Positions 1 to 5,134 are shown, counted from the stretch's first letter. The stretch: DNA of 5,142 nucleotides from Desulfobacula sp. (GCA_029940235.1 JAOZRI010000184.1:1-5142); one strand, 5' to 3'. The notes: generated by a model not told the origin, from the letters alone. A program made the numbers and translations.

Positions 1-679
1 GTTCGCCTCCAAAATCAGACATGGGAAGTCTGCCGTCTTCTCTTGGAAGATATGGGTGATAATCAACTCCACCTTTAACAGAAGTTCTGAGACGCTCAAC
101 CACAGGTATCTCTCCGGGTTCCGGGATTATAAGCTTTTCACGCATATGCCCGATGGCCTCATCCAGTAAAAGTACAACAGGAGTTCTATATGTTTCTGCC
201 ATGTTAAAAGCATCCACAGTTATTTTAAATACATCCTGGTGATTGGAGGCAGTAAGGGCAATAATTGCATGGTCTCCATGGGTTCCCCATTTTGCCTGAT
301 TGACATCCCCCTGGCTTACATGGGTGGGATTGCCCGTTGAAGGCCCCCCACGTTGAACATTGGCAATAACGCAGGGTATCTCTGCCATGCATGCATATCC
401 CAAAGCCTCCTGTTTAAGTGAAAACCCGGGGCCTGATGTTGCAGTCATGACTTTTTTCCCTGTCAGGGATGCACCAATGATCGCACCCATTGATGCAATC
501 TCATCTTCCATCTGGATAAATTTACCGCCTTTTTGTGGAAGTCTTGCTGCAAGATGTTCAAGAATTTCTGTGGAAGGAGTTATGGGGTATCCTGCGAAAA
601 ATTCTATCCCGGCATAGATTGCACCTTCAACACAGGCCTCATTGCCCTGTATGAACCGGATATTGTCTTTATTTTTCAT
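1..679 (-). CDS. korA: 2-oxoacid:ferredoxin oxidoreductase alpha subunit (KorA-like), 3' end outside window
   Basis: This is the N-terminal 226 residues of the alpha subunit of a four-subunit 2-oxoacid:ferredoxin oxidoreductase. The enzyme oxidatively decarboxylates 2-oxoglutarate (or a branched-chain 2-oxoacid) to the acyl-CoA and passes electrons to ferredoxin in the cytoplasm. Family motifs seen in order are GNEA (residues 12-15), GYPITPSTE (30-38), QMEDEIASMGA (56-66), TSGPGFSLKQE (81-91), NVQRGGPSTGNPT (107-119) and a GTHGDH segment (132-137). All are typical of the pyrimidine-binding domain of the KorA/VorB group. The reading frame is open to the left edge, and the family is usually about 350-380 residues, so the gene is cut by the window rather than broken. 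The ATG at 679 overlaps the end of the upstream ferredoxin gene by 11 bases and has a G-rich Shine-Dalgarno (AGGGGG, 691-686) six bases away, which indicates translational coupling. The substrate (2-oxoglutarate versus 2-oxoisovalerate) cannot be fixed from this part. The beta and gamma subunits would be expected beyond the left edge. Confidence 0.93.
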   Translation of the reverse strand, partial: MKNKDNIRFIQGNEACVEGAIYAGIEFFAGYPITPSTEILEHLAARLPQKGGKFIQMEDEIASMGAIIGASLTGKKVMTATSGPGFSLKQEALGYACMAEIPCVIANVQRGGPSTGNPTHVSQGDVNQAKWGTHGDHAIIALTASNHQDVFKITVDAFNMAETYRTPVVLLLDEAIGHMREKLIIPEPGEIPVVERLRTSVKGGVDYHPYLPREDGRLPMSDFGGE

Positions 680-893
680 TATCATCCCCCTGGTCTTCTA
701 TGATTTGTATTGCAAGATCAGGACATCTAAATTCGCACAGCCTGCATGCAATGCAGTCTTCCGGTCGCACAGCCTCTACCTTACCATCTTTATCAAGTTC
801 CAATACCTGTTTGGGACAAAAATGGACACAGATGCCGCATCCTTTACACCACTCTTTGTCAATTAAATGCTGGATAGTTTTGTCTTTTACCAT
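669..893 (-). CDS. korD: Small 2x[4Fe-4S] ferredoxin subunit of the 2-oxoacid oxidoreductase (KorD-like)
   Basis: This 74-residue protein has two classic 4Fe-4S motifs, CxxCxxCxxxCP at Cys16/19/22/26 and again at Cys47/50/53/57. Together they ligate two cubane clusters of the bacterial ferredoxin fold. In the KGOR/VOR family this delta subunit carries electrons from the catalytic subunits to free ferredoxin. Its place immediately ahead of, and overlapping by 11 bases, the alpha-subunit gene is the usual korDABC order, which is the main reason for calling it a dedicated subunit rather than a free ferredoxin. The ATG at 893 has a GGGGAG Shine-Dalgarno only three bases upstream, which is short but G-rich like those of its neighbours. 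All eight cysteines are present. The acidic tail (EDQGDDNEK) is unremarkable. It is the first gene of the operon, with a promoter candidate about 50-75 bases upstream. Confidence 0.92.
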   Translation of the reverse strand: MVKDKTIQHLIDKEWCKGCGICVHFCPKQVLELDKDGKVEAVRPEDCIACRLCEFRCPDLAIQIIEDQGDDNEK

Positions 894-939
894 GATCTCC
901 CCGTTAATAGAAAATAAATACCTGCCATTTTGTCTTCCA

Positions 940-966
940 ATTATGCGATTTATAATTTTATGTCAA
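940..966 (-). promoter_or_regulatory. Candidate sigma70-type promoter of korDA
   Basis: Reading the minus strand, a perfect TTGACA (966-961) is followed after 15 bases by CATAAT (945-940), five of six matches to the -10 consensus. The spacer is shorter than the ideal 17, which lowers confidence. A start of transcription near 933 would give a leader of about 40 bases to the korD ATG. Confidence 0.45.
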
Positions 967-980
967 GAATAACTGTAAAT

Positions 981-994
981 ATTTGGGATCAAAT
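981..994. promoter_or_regulatory. Small palindrome upstream of the kor promoter, possible regulator site
   Basis: ATTTG-GGAT-CAAAT is a perfect 5-base inverted repeat around a 4-base spacer. Its geometry resembles CRP/FNR-family sites. It lies about 15 bases upstream of the candidate -35 of korD, a place where an activator or repressor could act. In AT-rich DNA a 5-base palindrome can arise by chance, so the call is tentative. Confidence 0.25.
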
Positions 995-1051
995 AAATTA
1001 CCTTATTTCAAGATTTGCATCAAGTCTCGTAAAATTTTTAACACTACCTGA

Positions 1052-1444
1052 TTATTTTACAGTCACAACAGGGCAATGCGCTTCAAGGATCACAACTTGA
1101 GCAGTTGATCCAAAAAGTAGTTTTCCAACTTTTGACCGGCTTCGGACACCCATAATAATTTCATCAACACTTTTTTCTTTGGCAAACATTACAATATCTT
1201 CTCCTGCATCAAAACCACGAACCAGCAAATGAGTCTGGCTTTTAATCCCATAATCATCAAAATATGTCTTTGCCTGTTCAAGATTTTTTTCAGCATCAGT
1301 GAGCTTCTGTATCTCTGATTTATCACCACCGATCATAGAGGTTACAATCAGAATATCACCATCAAACGCTTTTGCATGTTTCACTGCAATATCCATCAAA
1401 TCTTTACCAACATTGGTTCCTTTGTATGCCACCAGAATTTTCAT
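1052..1444 (-). CDS. Universal stress protein, UspA family, single domain
   Basis: This 130-residue protein has the Usp alpha/beta fold. It starts with a first beta strand, MKILVAYKG (residues 1-9), typical of the family. It ends with a nucleotide-binding stretch GVRSRSKVGKLLFGST (99-114) and a last strand CPVVTVK. The ATP-binding signature of UspFG/MJ0577-type proteins is GxxGx9G(S/T). Here the first Gly (99) and the last Gly-Ser (112-113) are kept, but the middle Gly is Ser102, so nucleotide binding is likely but not certain. Such proteins are small cytoplasmic stress-response factors, usually dimers; the exact target is unknown. The length fits a single domain. The ATG at 1444 has a strong AAGGGGGG Shine-Dalgarno five bases upstream. 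It is transcribed in the same direction as kor but sits 158 bases away, with its own promoter candidate, so it is probably a separate unit. No convincing terminator follows it. Confidence 0.92.
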   Translation of the reverse strand: MKILVAYKGTNVGKDLMDIAVKHAKAFDGDILIVTSMIGGDKSEIQKLTDAEKNLEQAKTYFDDYGIKSQTHLLVRGFDAGEDIVMFAKEKSVDEIIMGVRSRSKVGKLLFGSTAQVVILEAHCPVVTVK

Positions 1445-1495
1445 TGTTTCCCCCCTTACTATTTATTATAAATAATCAATCGCTGATCACTACAG

Positions 1496-1525
1496 ATAAT
1501 ATGATAATTTTGTCAGGATTTTCAA
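1496..1525 (-). promoter_or_regulatory. Candidate promoter of the usp gene
   Basis: On the minus strand TTGAAA (1525-1520) and TATTAT (1501-1496) each match the sigma70 consensus at five of six positions, with an 18-base spacer. The predicted leader to the usp ATG is about 45 bases. The surrounding DNA is AT-rich, so chance matches are likely and the call is moderate at best. Confidence 0.35.
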
Positions 1526-1604
1526 TACATTTTATTTTTTTAACACGGTTTTATATTTCAAAATTTATCTTTTCATATGGGCCTATGCATTCTCTTCACG
1601 CTAT

Positions 1605-1913
1605 TTATACCATAAAAAGAGAGTCAATATAATCGAGTAATATGTGGATCAAAAGCCCGATAGCAAACAACCTGATTCTGGGAAAATATAACAGCACACA
1701 GTAAATGGCTATGGCATAGTAGGAATGCAGTGGGTGAAATCCTATACTGGATCTATTTGGATCGTATATTGGGTGAGCAAGAAGATGGTCAAGGTCTATA
1801 ACTATTGTTGAACACAAAATGATAATCGTTATCAACTTGTTTTTCATCCGAAACAGATAGGGGATAATTATAGGAATGAGAAAATGTAAAATGATATGAA
1901 GAATTGGTCTCAT
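1605..1913 (-). CDS. Small multi-pass membrane protein, DUF6122-like
   Basis: This is a 102-residue, strongly hydrophobic protein with about three to four membrane segments (roughly residues 4-21, 27-46, 64-78 and 81-100). The pattern LHFLIP near the start, DLDHLLAxPxxDPNR (40-54), SIGFHPLHSYYA (56-67) and a final GLLIHxxxD (86-94) is what I recall of the uncharacterised DUF6122 family. Its function is unknown. The histidines and aspartates lie in or next to the membrane segments (His10, Asp40, Asp42, His43, His60, His63, His90, Asp94). This spacing recalls YdjM-like membrane metal-dependent hydrolases, but that is inference. An in-frame TTG at 1937 would add eight residues. The ATG at 1913 is preferred because AGGAG lies five bases upstream and the family begins close to the LHFLIP motif. 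The gene is divergent from the DsrE-family gene, and an FNR-type site lies in the shared upstream region. Confidence 0.82.
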   Translation of the reverse strand: MRPILHIILHFLIPIIIPYLFRMKNKLITIIILCSTIVIDLDHLLAHPIYDPNRSSIGFHPLHSYYAIAIYCVLLYFPRIRLFAIGLLIHILLDYIDSLFMV

Positions 1914-1918
1914 TTGTG

Positions 1919-1923
1919 CTCCT
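1919..1923 (-). promoter_or_regulatory. Shine-Dalgarno deciding the start of the DUF6122-like gene
   Basis: AGGAG on the minus strand (1923-1919) sits five bases before the ATG at 1913. It lies inside the longer reading frame that would begin at TTG 1937, so it argues for the shorter 102-residue product. Confidence 0.75.
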
Positions 1924-1970
1924 GATATTTTATACAACCTTTTCAGCAGAGGTCCGAGCTTAAAAAACCT

Positions 1971-1976
1971 AGTATA
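1971..1976 (-). promoter_or_regulatory. Candidate -10 element of the DUF6122-like gene
   Basis: TATACT on the minus strand matches the -10 consensus at five of six positions. No good -35 lies 17 bases upstream; instead the FNR-type palindrome ends 20 bases upstream. That is the layout of an activator-dependent promoter, where a weak -35 is replaced by a bound CRP/FNR-family protein. Confidence 0.4.
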
Positions 1977-1996
1977 TAATAAATTTACAATTTTGT

Positions 1997-2010
1997 TTGA
2001 TAAAAATCAA
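1997..2010. promoter_or_regulatory. FNR/CRP-family binding site (FNR box)
   Basis: TTGAT-AAAA-ATCAA is an exact match to the FNR/ANR consensus TTGAT-N4-ATCAA. The symmetry extends one base pair further on each side (1996-2011). It lies in the divergent region between the DUF6122-like and DsrE-family genes. Its centre (2003.5) is near -39.5 relative to the start of transcription predicted from the TATACT at 1976-1971. That is close to the -41.5 of classical class II activation. Relative to the DsrE-family gene, its role is unclear because it lies about 200 bases before that start codon. The protein that binds it is not in the window. Confidence 0.6.
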
Positions 2011-2205
2011 AATATAATTTTGTCATTGCTTTTGAAATTTAAAAATAAAAGTTATTAATCAGTAACATCCCAGATAATCCTCAATAAAAATAAACGTACC
2101 GGTTAACGATTGACATTTGCTTAAATAGTCTCAAATTTATATTCAATAAGTTATTGATTCAAATTTGGATTGGAATTTTAAATAAATTTTTAAAGTGAGG
2201 TTTAT

Positions 2206-2550
2206 ATGAGTGATAGCAAACATCTTTATGTATTATGGACAAATGACAACCCAATAACAGCTGAAAAAATGGTTTTCATGTACACCATAAATTCACTTAT
2301 CCACGGATGGTGGGAAAAAGTAACCCTTATTGTCTGGGGTGCAACAACAAAGCTGGTAAGTGAAAACAAGGAAATTCAGAAACAGATCAAGGAAGCATTG
2401 AAGGCAGGGGTTCATGTCACTGCTTGTAAAGCTTGTGCAGATCAATTGGGAGTATCAGCTGATCTGGAAAATCTTGGAGTTGAAGTGATATATTGGGGAG
2501 TCCCGCTTACAGATATTTTAAAAAATGAAGAAAAACTGTTAACTGTCTAA
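2206..2550 (+). CDS. DsrE-family protein with a CxxC pair
   Basis: This 114-residue cytoplasmic protein has the DsrE/DsrF-like (YchN-type) alpha/beta fold. The first strand is HLYVLWTND (residues 6-14), a second strand is VTLIVWGATTKLV (39-51), then VHVTACKACADQLGV (69-83), and finally LGVEVIYWGVPLTDIL (90-105). In other DsrE relatives (DsrE, TusD) a cysteine in this fold carries a persulfide during sulfur transfer. Here Cys74 and Cys77 form a CKAC pair in the expected late position, which supports sulfur or redox chemistry but does not prove it. No DsrF or DsrH partner is beside it, so it is not a DsrEFH complex gene; it resembles the stand-alone DsrE-family proteins of anaerobes. The ATG at 2206 has a GTGAGG Shine-Dalgarno five bases upstream. 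A rhodanese gene follows after 57 bases without a terminator, so a joint transcript is likely. Confidence 0.85.
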   Translation: MSDSKHLYVLWTNDNPITAEKMVFMYTINSLIHGWWEKVTLIVWGATTKLVSENKEIQKQIKEALKAGVHVTACKACADQLGVSADLENLGVEVIYWGVPLTDILKNEEKLLTV

Positions 2551-2607
2551 GATTGATTTAGAATTTGAACCATAGAACTGTCTTGAATAAATAAGGAAAA
2601 ATTATAA

Positions 2608-2997
2608 ATGAACAGACAAAAATATTTTTTACCACTTTTATTCCTCATTTTAATTACACTTTTTTCATGTAATGTGGCACAAGAGAAAGACAATTTTAAC
2701 CTCACTGCAGAAGAATTAATTACAGTGATGAAATCTGATTCTGACTTGATCATTCTTGATGTAAGAACTCCCCCGGAATTAGTTGGTCAGCATGGACAGA
2801 TTAAAGGTGTAATTAACATTCCTGTTCAGGTGTTGGAAACAAGGATCAATGAACTTGATAAATTTAAAGATAAAAATATTGCTGTTATTTGTCGCTCTGG
2901 AAATAGATCTGTTAACGGTACAAAAATATTGCTTCAAAATGGATTTAAGGCAAAAAATGTTATTGGAGGTATGAAAGCTTATAATAAATTAAAGTGA
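2608..2997 (+). CDS. Rhodanese-like lipoprotein
   Basis: This 129-residue single-domain rhodanese has an export signal. Residues 1-20 form a positively charged N-terminus and a hydrophobic core ending in a lipobox, LFSC, so Cys21 would be lipidated and the protein anchored to a membrane. Asn22 at +2 is not the Asp inner-membrane retention signal, so the outer membrane is possible. The rhodanese domain (about 33-129) shows IILDVRTPPEL (48-58), a variant GQIKGVINIP (63-72) and the active-site loop CRSGNRS (95-101) with catalytic Cys95, followed by the usual GFKAKNVIGGMKAY end. The intact six-residue loop predicts sulfurtransferase or persulfide-carrier activity in the periplasm; the physiological substrate is unknown. 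The start has AAGGA ten bases upstream, a slightly long spacing, but the signal peptide begins exactly there. It lies between the DsrE-family gene and slyX in the same direction. Confidence 0.9.
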   Translation: MNRQKYFLPLLFLILITLFSCNVAQEKDNFNLTAEELITVMKSDSDLIILDVRTPPELVGQHGQIKGVINIPVQVLETRINELDKFKDKNIAVICRSGNRSVNGTKILLQNGFKAKNVIGGMKAYNKLK

Positions 2998-3052
2998 TAA
3001 GTTTGATCTGTTTAATAATAAATTTTGAAAATGGCCTGGGAGAGAATTAAAA

Positions 3053-3262
3053 ATGGATGAAGCACGTCTGATCGACATCGAGACTAAAGTGGCGTATCTG
3101 GAAAATCTCATAGGAGATTTAAATAATGTGGTCTGCGAACAGCAAAAAGAGATAGAAAAACTCAGTACCATTTGCACAAAGCTGCTTAAACTTGGCAGTG
3201 AACATGAACAGGTAATTTCAGGCATTGATGCGCCGGCAAATGAAAAGCCGCCGCATTATTAA
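3053..3262 (+). CDS. slyX: SlyX family protein
   Basis: This 69-residue protein is dominated by a heptad-like coiled coil (about residues 4-48). The core ETKVAYLENLIGDLNNVVCEQQKEIEKL follows the SlyX pattern (xxRLxxLExxxAFxExxIxxLNxVVxxQQxxIxxL), and the protein ends with PPHY, the hallmark C-terminus of the family. Escherichia coli SlyX has 72 residues, so the length is normal. The biochemical role is unknown; the name comes from proximity to slyD in enteric bacteria. The ATG at 3053 has GGGAGAG about eight bases upstream. It follows the rhodanese gene by 55 bases and converges on fic, 66 bases away. Two cysteines (28 and 41) in the coil are not a recognised motif. The link to its two upstream neighbours may be only positional. 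Confidence 0.9.
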   Translation: MDEARLIDIETKVAYLENLIGDLNNVVCEQQKEIEKLSTICTKLLKLGSEHEQVISGIDAPANEKPPHY

Positions 3263-3328
3263 TTGATCTGTTTTTAAGACATCAAATATATATTTAAAGA
3301 GTTTAGTTATGGGTGAAAATAAAAGCAC

Positions 3329-4681
3329 CTATCTCTCTTTTTGTTTCTCGATTCTTTCTTCAAGATCCGGAGGAGAAATAAATACAAATGTTCTACCACC
3401 TTTTAATTTTTTTAAAAATTTGAATTTTTCAGATAATTCCATCAAATCTTTCCTTGCAGTCTCATAAGCAATACCATACGAGTTTCGGAATGTATTGATA
3501 TTATAACTAAAATTGGGATGTTTCAAAGCATGAGAGACTATTTGCATTTGACGAAAATTAAGCCTCTTGCCATCTTTCTTTACTCCTGCAAGTAAGGACT
3601 GAGCAGTTTTGATTCCTACCAGTTTTTCTTCCAAATAGCTTTGAAGATTTTTAATTGCTTTTTTGAGGATTTCTAATTGATGCACAATAAAATAAGTCAG
3701 ATCATTGTCATCTGTTTCTGTTTCTAAAAAAGCTTTGCCGTATTTAACAGGAGCATGTTTGATCATTTCCGAAATAGAAATAAACTCAACCATCCAATAA
3801 CCATTTTTTATCATTGCCCAATAAAATAGTGCTCTGGCTGTCCTTCCATTTCCATCTATAAACGGATGCTCATAGGCTAACATAAAATGCAGAATTATCG
3901 CCTTAATTACGGGATGTATAAATGGAGATTGGACTTCGTTGGCAAAAACACACAGATTGTTAATTCTGTTTTCTAAGCCTTCAGCATCAGGTGGTGTATG
4001 TAAAATAATTACCGAAGTTCTATCTACCACATGGATATCTCTGTCTTCTTTAGCTCTGAAAGCACCTGCTTTACAATTATTTTCCAAAGTTTTTTCAGTA
4101 AGGGTTTTATGCAACTCCAAGATAATACCCGATGTTAATTCATCTTCTTTGTATTCCAATATGAACTGCATCGCATGATAGTTATTAATTATCATCTGTT
4201 CACTTTTATCCATAGGATCACGTTCTTCCCATATCATATTCCTTGCAACCCTTCTGGTTGTTGTTGCTCCTTCTAACTGGCTTGAACTAATTGCCTCCCT
4301 GACCAAGGATTTTATTATATATGCCTTTCGCATATTTGTGTTTGTAATTGGTATGGCGGCTGTAATAGTACCTGCTGCATTTTTATCAAGCCAATGCAAA
4401 CTTTCCTGGATTTCAGGTGTCAGGTTAAAAACAAATTTTTTACCATTTTTGCATTTAAAATTCAATTTTGTATAGCTCAGAACTCTACTAAATTTTGTAG
4501 CTGCCCACCATTCTTCATGAGTGTAGTTTTCTGGAGGTTTTAAATGCCTAAGTTTATCCCAATGAAGATACCTCCCTTTTGAATCGGTTGGGCCAATTTT
4601 ATCATAATTACTAATCATTTTTTTAGTAGAAAAATTTTCAAAAATCGGTAAAAAATCTGGTGGTGTTACTGGTATTTTCAT
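3329..4681 (-). CDS. Fic family protein (class II, self-inhibited AMP transferase) with C-terminal winged helix
   Basis: This is a complete 450-residue Fic protein. The catalytic motif HPFIDGNGRTAR is intact (residues 272-283 from the ATG used), with the His that deprotonates the target hydroxyl and the GNGR anion hole. A class II inhibitory helix (S/T)xxxE(G/N) is present as SSQLEG (133-138), whose Glu would block productive ATP binding. The flap segment (HTPPDAEGLENRI, from about 228) is also present. The last 80 residues (RQMQIVSHAL through FVFISPP) look like a winged helix-turn-helix. This matches the widespread stand-alone Fic proteins that AMPylate themselves or a bacterial target; the true target cannot be read from sequence. 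A TTG two codons earlier (4687) is possible, but the ATG at 4681 has AAAGG nine bases upstream. No antitoxin gene is adjacent, which fits an intramolecular inhibitor. Its DNA is AT-rich compared with kor, and the tRNA gene behind it suggests acquisition. Duplicated palindromes lie just upstream. Confidence 0.93.
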   Translation of the reverse strand: MKIPVTPPDFLPIFENFSTKKMISNYDKIGPTDSKGRYLHWDKLRHLKPPENYTHEEWWAATKFSRVLSYTKLNFKCKNGKKFVFNLTPEIQESLHWLDKNAAGTITAAIPITNTNMRKAYIIKSLVREAISSSQLEGATTTRRVARNMIWEERDPMDKSEQMIINNYHAMQFILEYKEDELTSGIILELHKTLTEKTLENNCKAGAFRAKEDRDIHVVDRTSVIILHTPPDAEGLENRINNLCVFANEVQSPFIHPVIKAIILHFMLAYEHPFIDGNGRTARALFYWAMIKNGYWMVEFISISEMIKHAPVKYGKAFLETETDDNDLTYFIVHQLEILKKAIKNLQSYLEEKLVGIKTAQSLLAGVKKDGKRLNFRQMQIVSHALKHPNFSYNINTFRNSYGIAYETARKDLMELSEKFKFLKKLKGGRTFVFISPPDLEERIEKQKER

Positions 4682-4731
4682 AATCAATAACCTTTAAAAA
4701 ACAACTTATTAATGATTTTATAAAATTAAAT

Positions 4732-4831
4732 ATACTATTTTTAAAAAATTAGTATATAGAAGGGTAACAAACTGTTTTAATTTTGTAAATACCATTTTTA
4801 AAAAATTAGTATTTAAACTGTATTAATTTTG
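4732..4831. repeat. Imperfect tandem duplication with two near-palindromic elements, possible fic operator
   Basis: Element A occurs at 4732-4755 and 4789-4812 and is 23/24 identical. Each copy is a near-palindrome whose outer arms read ATACTA (ATACCA in the second copy) and TAGTAT around a T-run and A-run. In the first copy, 10 of 12 arm positions are symmetric. Element B, with AAACTGT and TTAATTTTG blocks, occurs at 4769-4785 and 4815-4831 and is 16/17 identical. The A-to-B gap is 13 bases in copy one and 2 in copy two, an 11-base difference, about one helical turn. The pair lies about 50-150 bases upstream of the fic start. Two spaced palindromes there suggest paired binding sites for a regulator, perhaps the winged helix of Fic itself; that is inference. 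Confidence 0.6.
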
Positions 4832-4992
4832 ATAAGGACTAAAATTAACCACTCAAAAGTCAAAATTACGGCATTTAGTTTTTCATATCATACCTTTTTC
4901 GTTTACCAAATGATAAATCAGTTCATTGGTTAATGGTACTTGGTTCTGTCCAAAAAAAATGTCGGCAAAATCTTCTGTGACCCCATTGAAAC

Positions 4993-5028
4993 AAAAAAAG
5001 GAATTGAAAGCAGATGCTTAAAATTCCT
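4993..5028 (-). terminator. Intrinsic terminator downstream of tRNA-Ser
   Basis: On the minus strand, a seven-base stem AGGAATT / AATTCCT (5028-5022 with 5005-4999) encloses a second stem AAGC / GCTT (5019-5016 with 5011-5008) with a four-base loop. The outer stem is followed directly by a run of Ts (4999-4993). It begins 15 bases after the encoded CCA of the tRNA, exactly where a tRNA transcript should stop. It also separates the tRNA from fic, so fic needs its own promoter. Confidence 0.8.
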
Positions 5029-5042
5029 AAGATGTTTGTTAG

Positions 5043-5134
5043 TGGCGGAGAAACAGAGATTCGAACTCTGGATGGACTATAACGCCCATACTCGCTTAGC
5101 AGGCGAGCGCCTTCAGCCACTCGGCCATTTCTCC
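5043..5134 (-). tRNA. tRNA-Ser (anticodon GCU)
   Basis: This is a 92-base class II tRNA including an encoded 3' CCA (5045-5043). The acceptor stem GGAGAAA (5134-5128) pairs fully with TTTCTCC (5053-5047), and the discriminator is G. The anticodon arm is CTCGC-CTGCTAA-GCGAG, with anticodon GCT at 5100-5098, reading AGC and AGU. A long variable arm, ATGGGC / GTCCAT with one G-T pair, is the mark of serine. The T arm is CAGAG-TTCGAAT-CTCTG. All arms fold without defects, so the gene is functional. It lies at the window edge and its promoter is mostly outside. Its 3' end faces fic, the side on which integrating elements usually insert. Confidence 0.97.

Larger units (their letters stand above)
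1914..2205. other. Divergent intergenic region, 292 bp, no gene
   Basis: This very AT-rich stretch separates the DUF6122-like gene (minus) from the DsrE-family gene (plus). Besides the FNR-type site and the candidate -10 for the left gene, it holds a perfect TTGACA at 2110-2115 on the plus strand. No acceptable -10 lies 16-18 bases downstream of it (a TATATT at 2138-2143 is 22 bases away), so I do not call a promoter for the DsrE-family gene. I see no open frame with a ribosome binding site and no RNA-like structure of note. Confidence 0.6.
4682..5042. other. Gene-free region between fic and tRNA-Ser, 361 bp
   Basis: No credible coding frame is seen here. The part near fic (4720-4835) contains two copies of an AT-rich palindrome, each followed by a second repeated block. 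The part near the tRNA (4993-5028) contains an intrinsic terminator. The central stretch (about 4840-4990) is unremarkable except for GGTTCTGT at 4942-4949 and scattered poly-A tracts, with no open frame beginning with a ribosome binding site. Confidence 0.7.

Noticed and set aside
360..972. Several plus-strand open frames (360-617, 642-866, 700-972)
   Set aside because: They lie antisense to, or run past the start of, the clear KorA and KorD genes. They lack ribosome binding sites and encode low-complexity shadow protein.
1011..1027. Hairpin AGATTTG-CAT-CAAGTCT downstream of usp as a terminator
   Set aside because: On the minus strand, where usp is transcribed, it has a C-A mismatch and a three-base loop, and no T-run follows.
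3311..3330. GGGTG / CACCT hairpin between slyX and fic as a bidirectional terminator
   Set aside because: The stem has only five pairs (one G-T) with a ten-base loop, overlaps the fic stop codon and lacks a clean T-run.
3939..4178. Plus-strand frame inside fic, and minus-strand frames at 2547-2753 and 2989-3225
   Set aside because: Each is antisense to a well-supported gene (Fic, rhodanese, SlyX) and has no family features.
4942..4990. GGTTCTGT followed by an A-run, resembling the tip of an IS6-type inverted repeat, with a second TTCTGTGACCCC motif nearby
   Set aside because: Only about eight bases match, no inverted partner ACAGAACC is found in the window, and no transposase remnant is present.
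4682..5042. Second copy of the tRNA-Ser 3' end as an attachment site
   Set aside because: I looked for the T-arm and CCA-end sequence in this interval and elsewhere in the window and found no match beyond a few bases.
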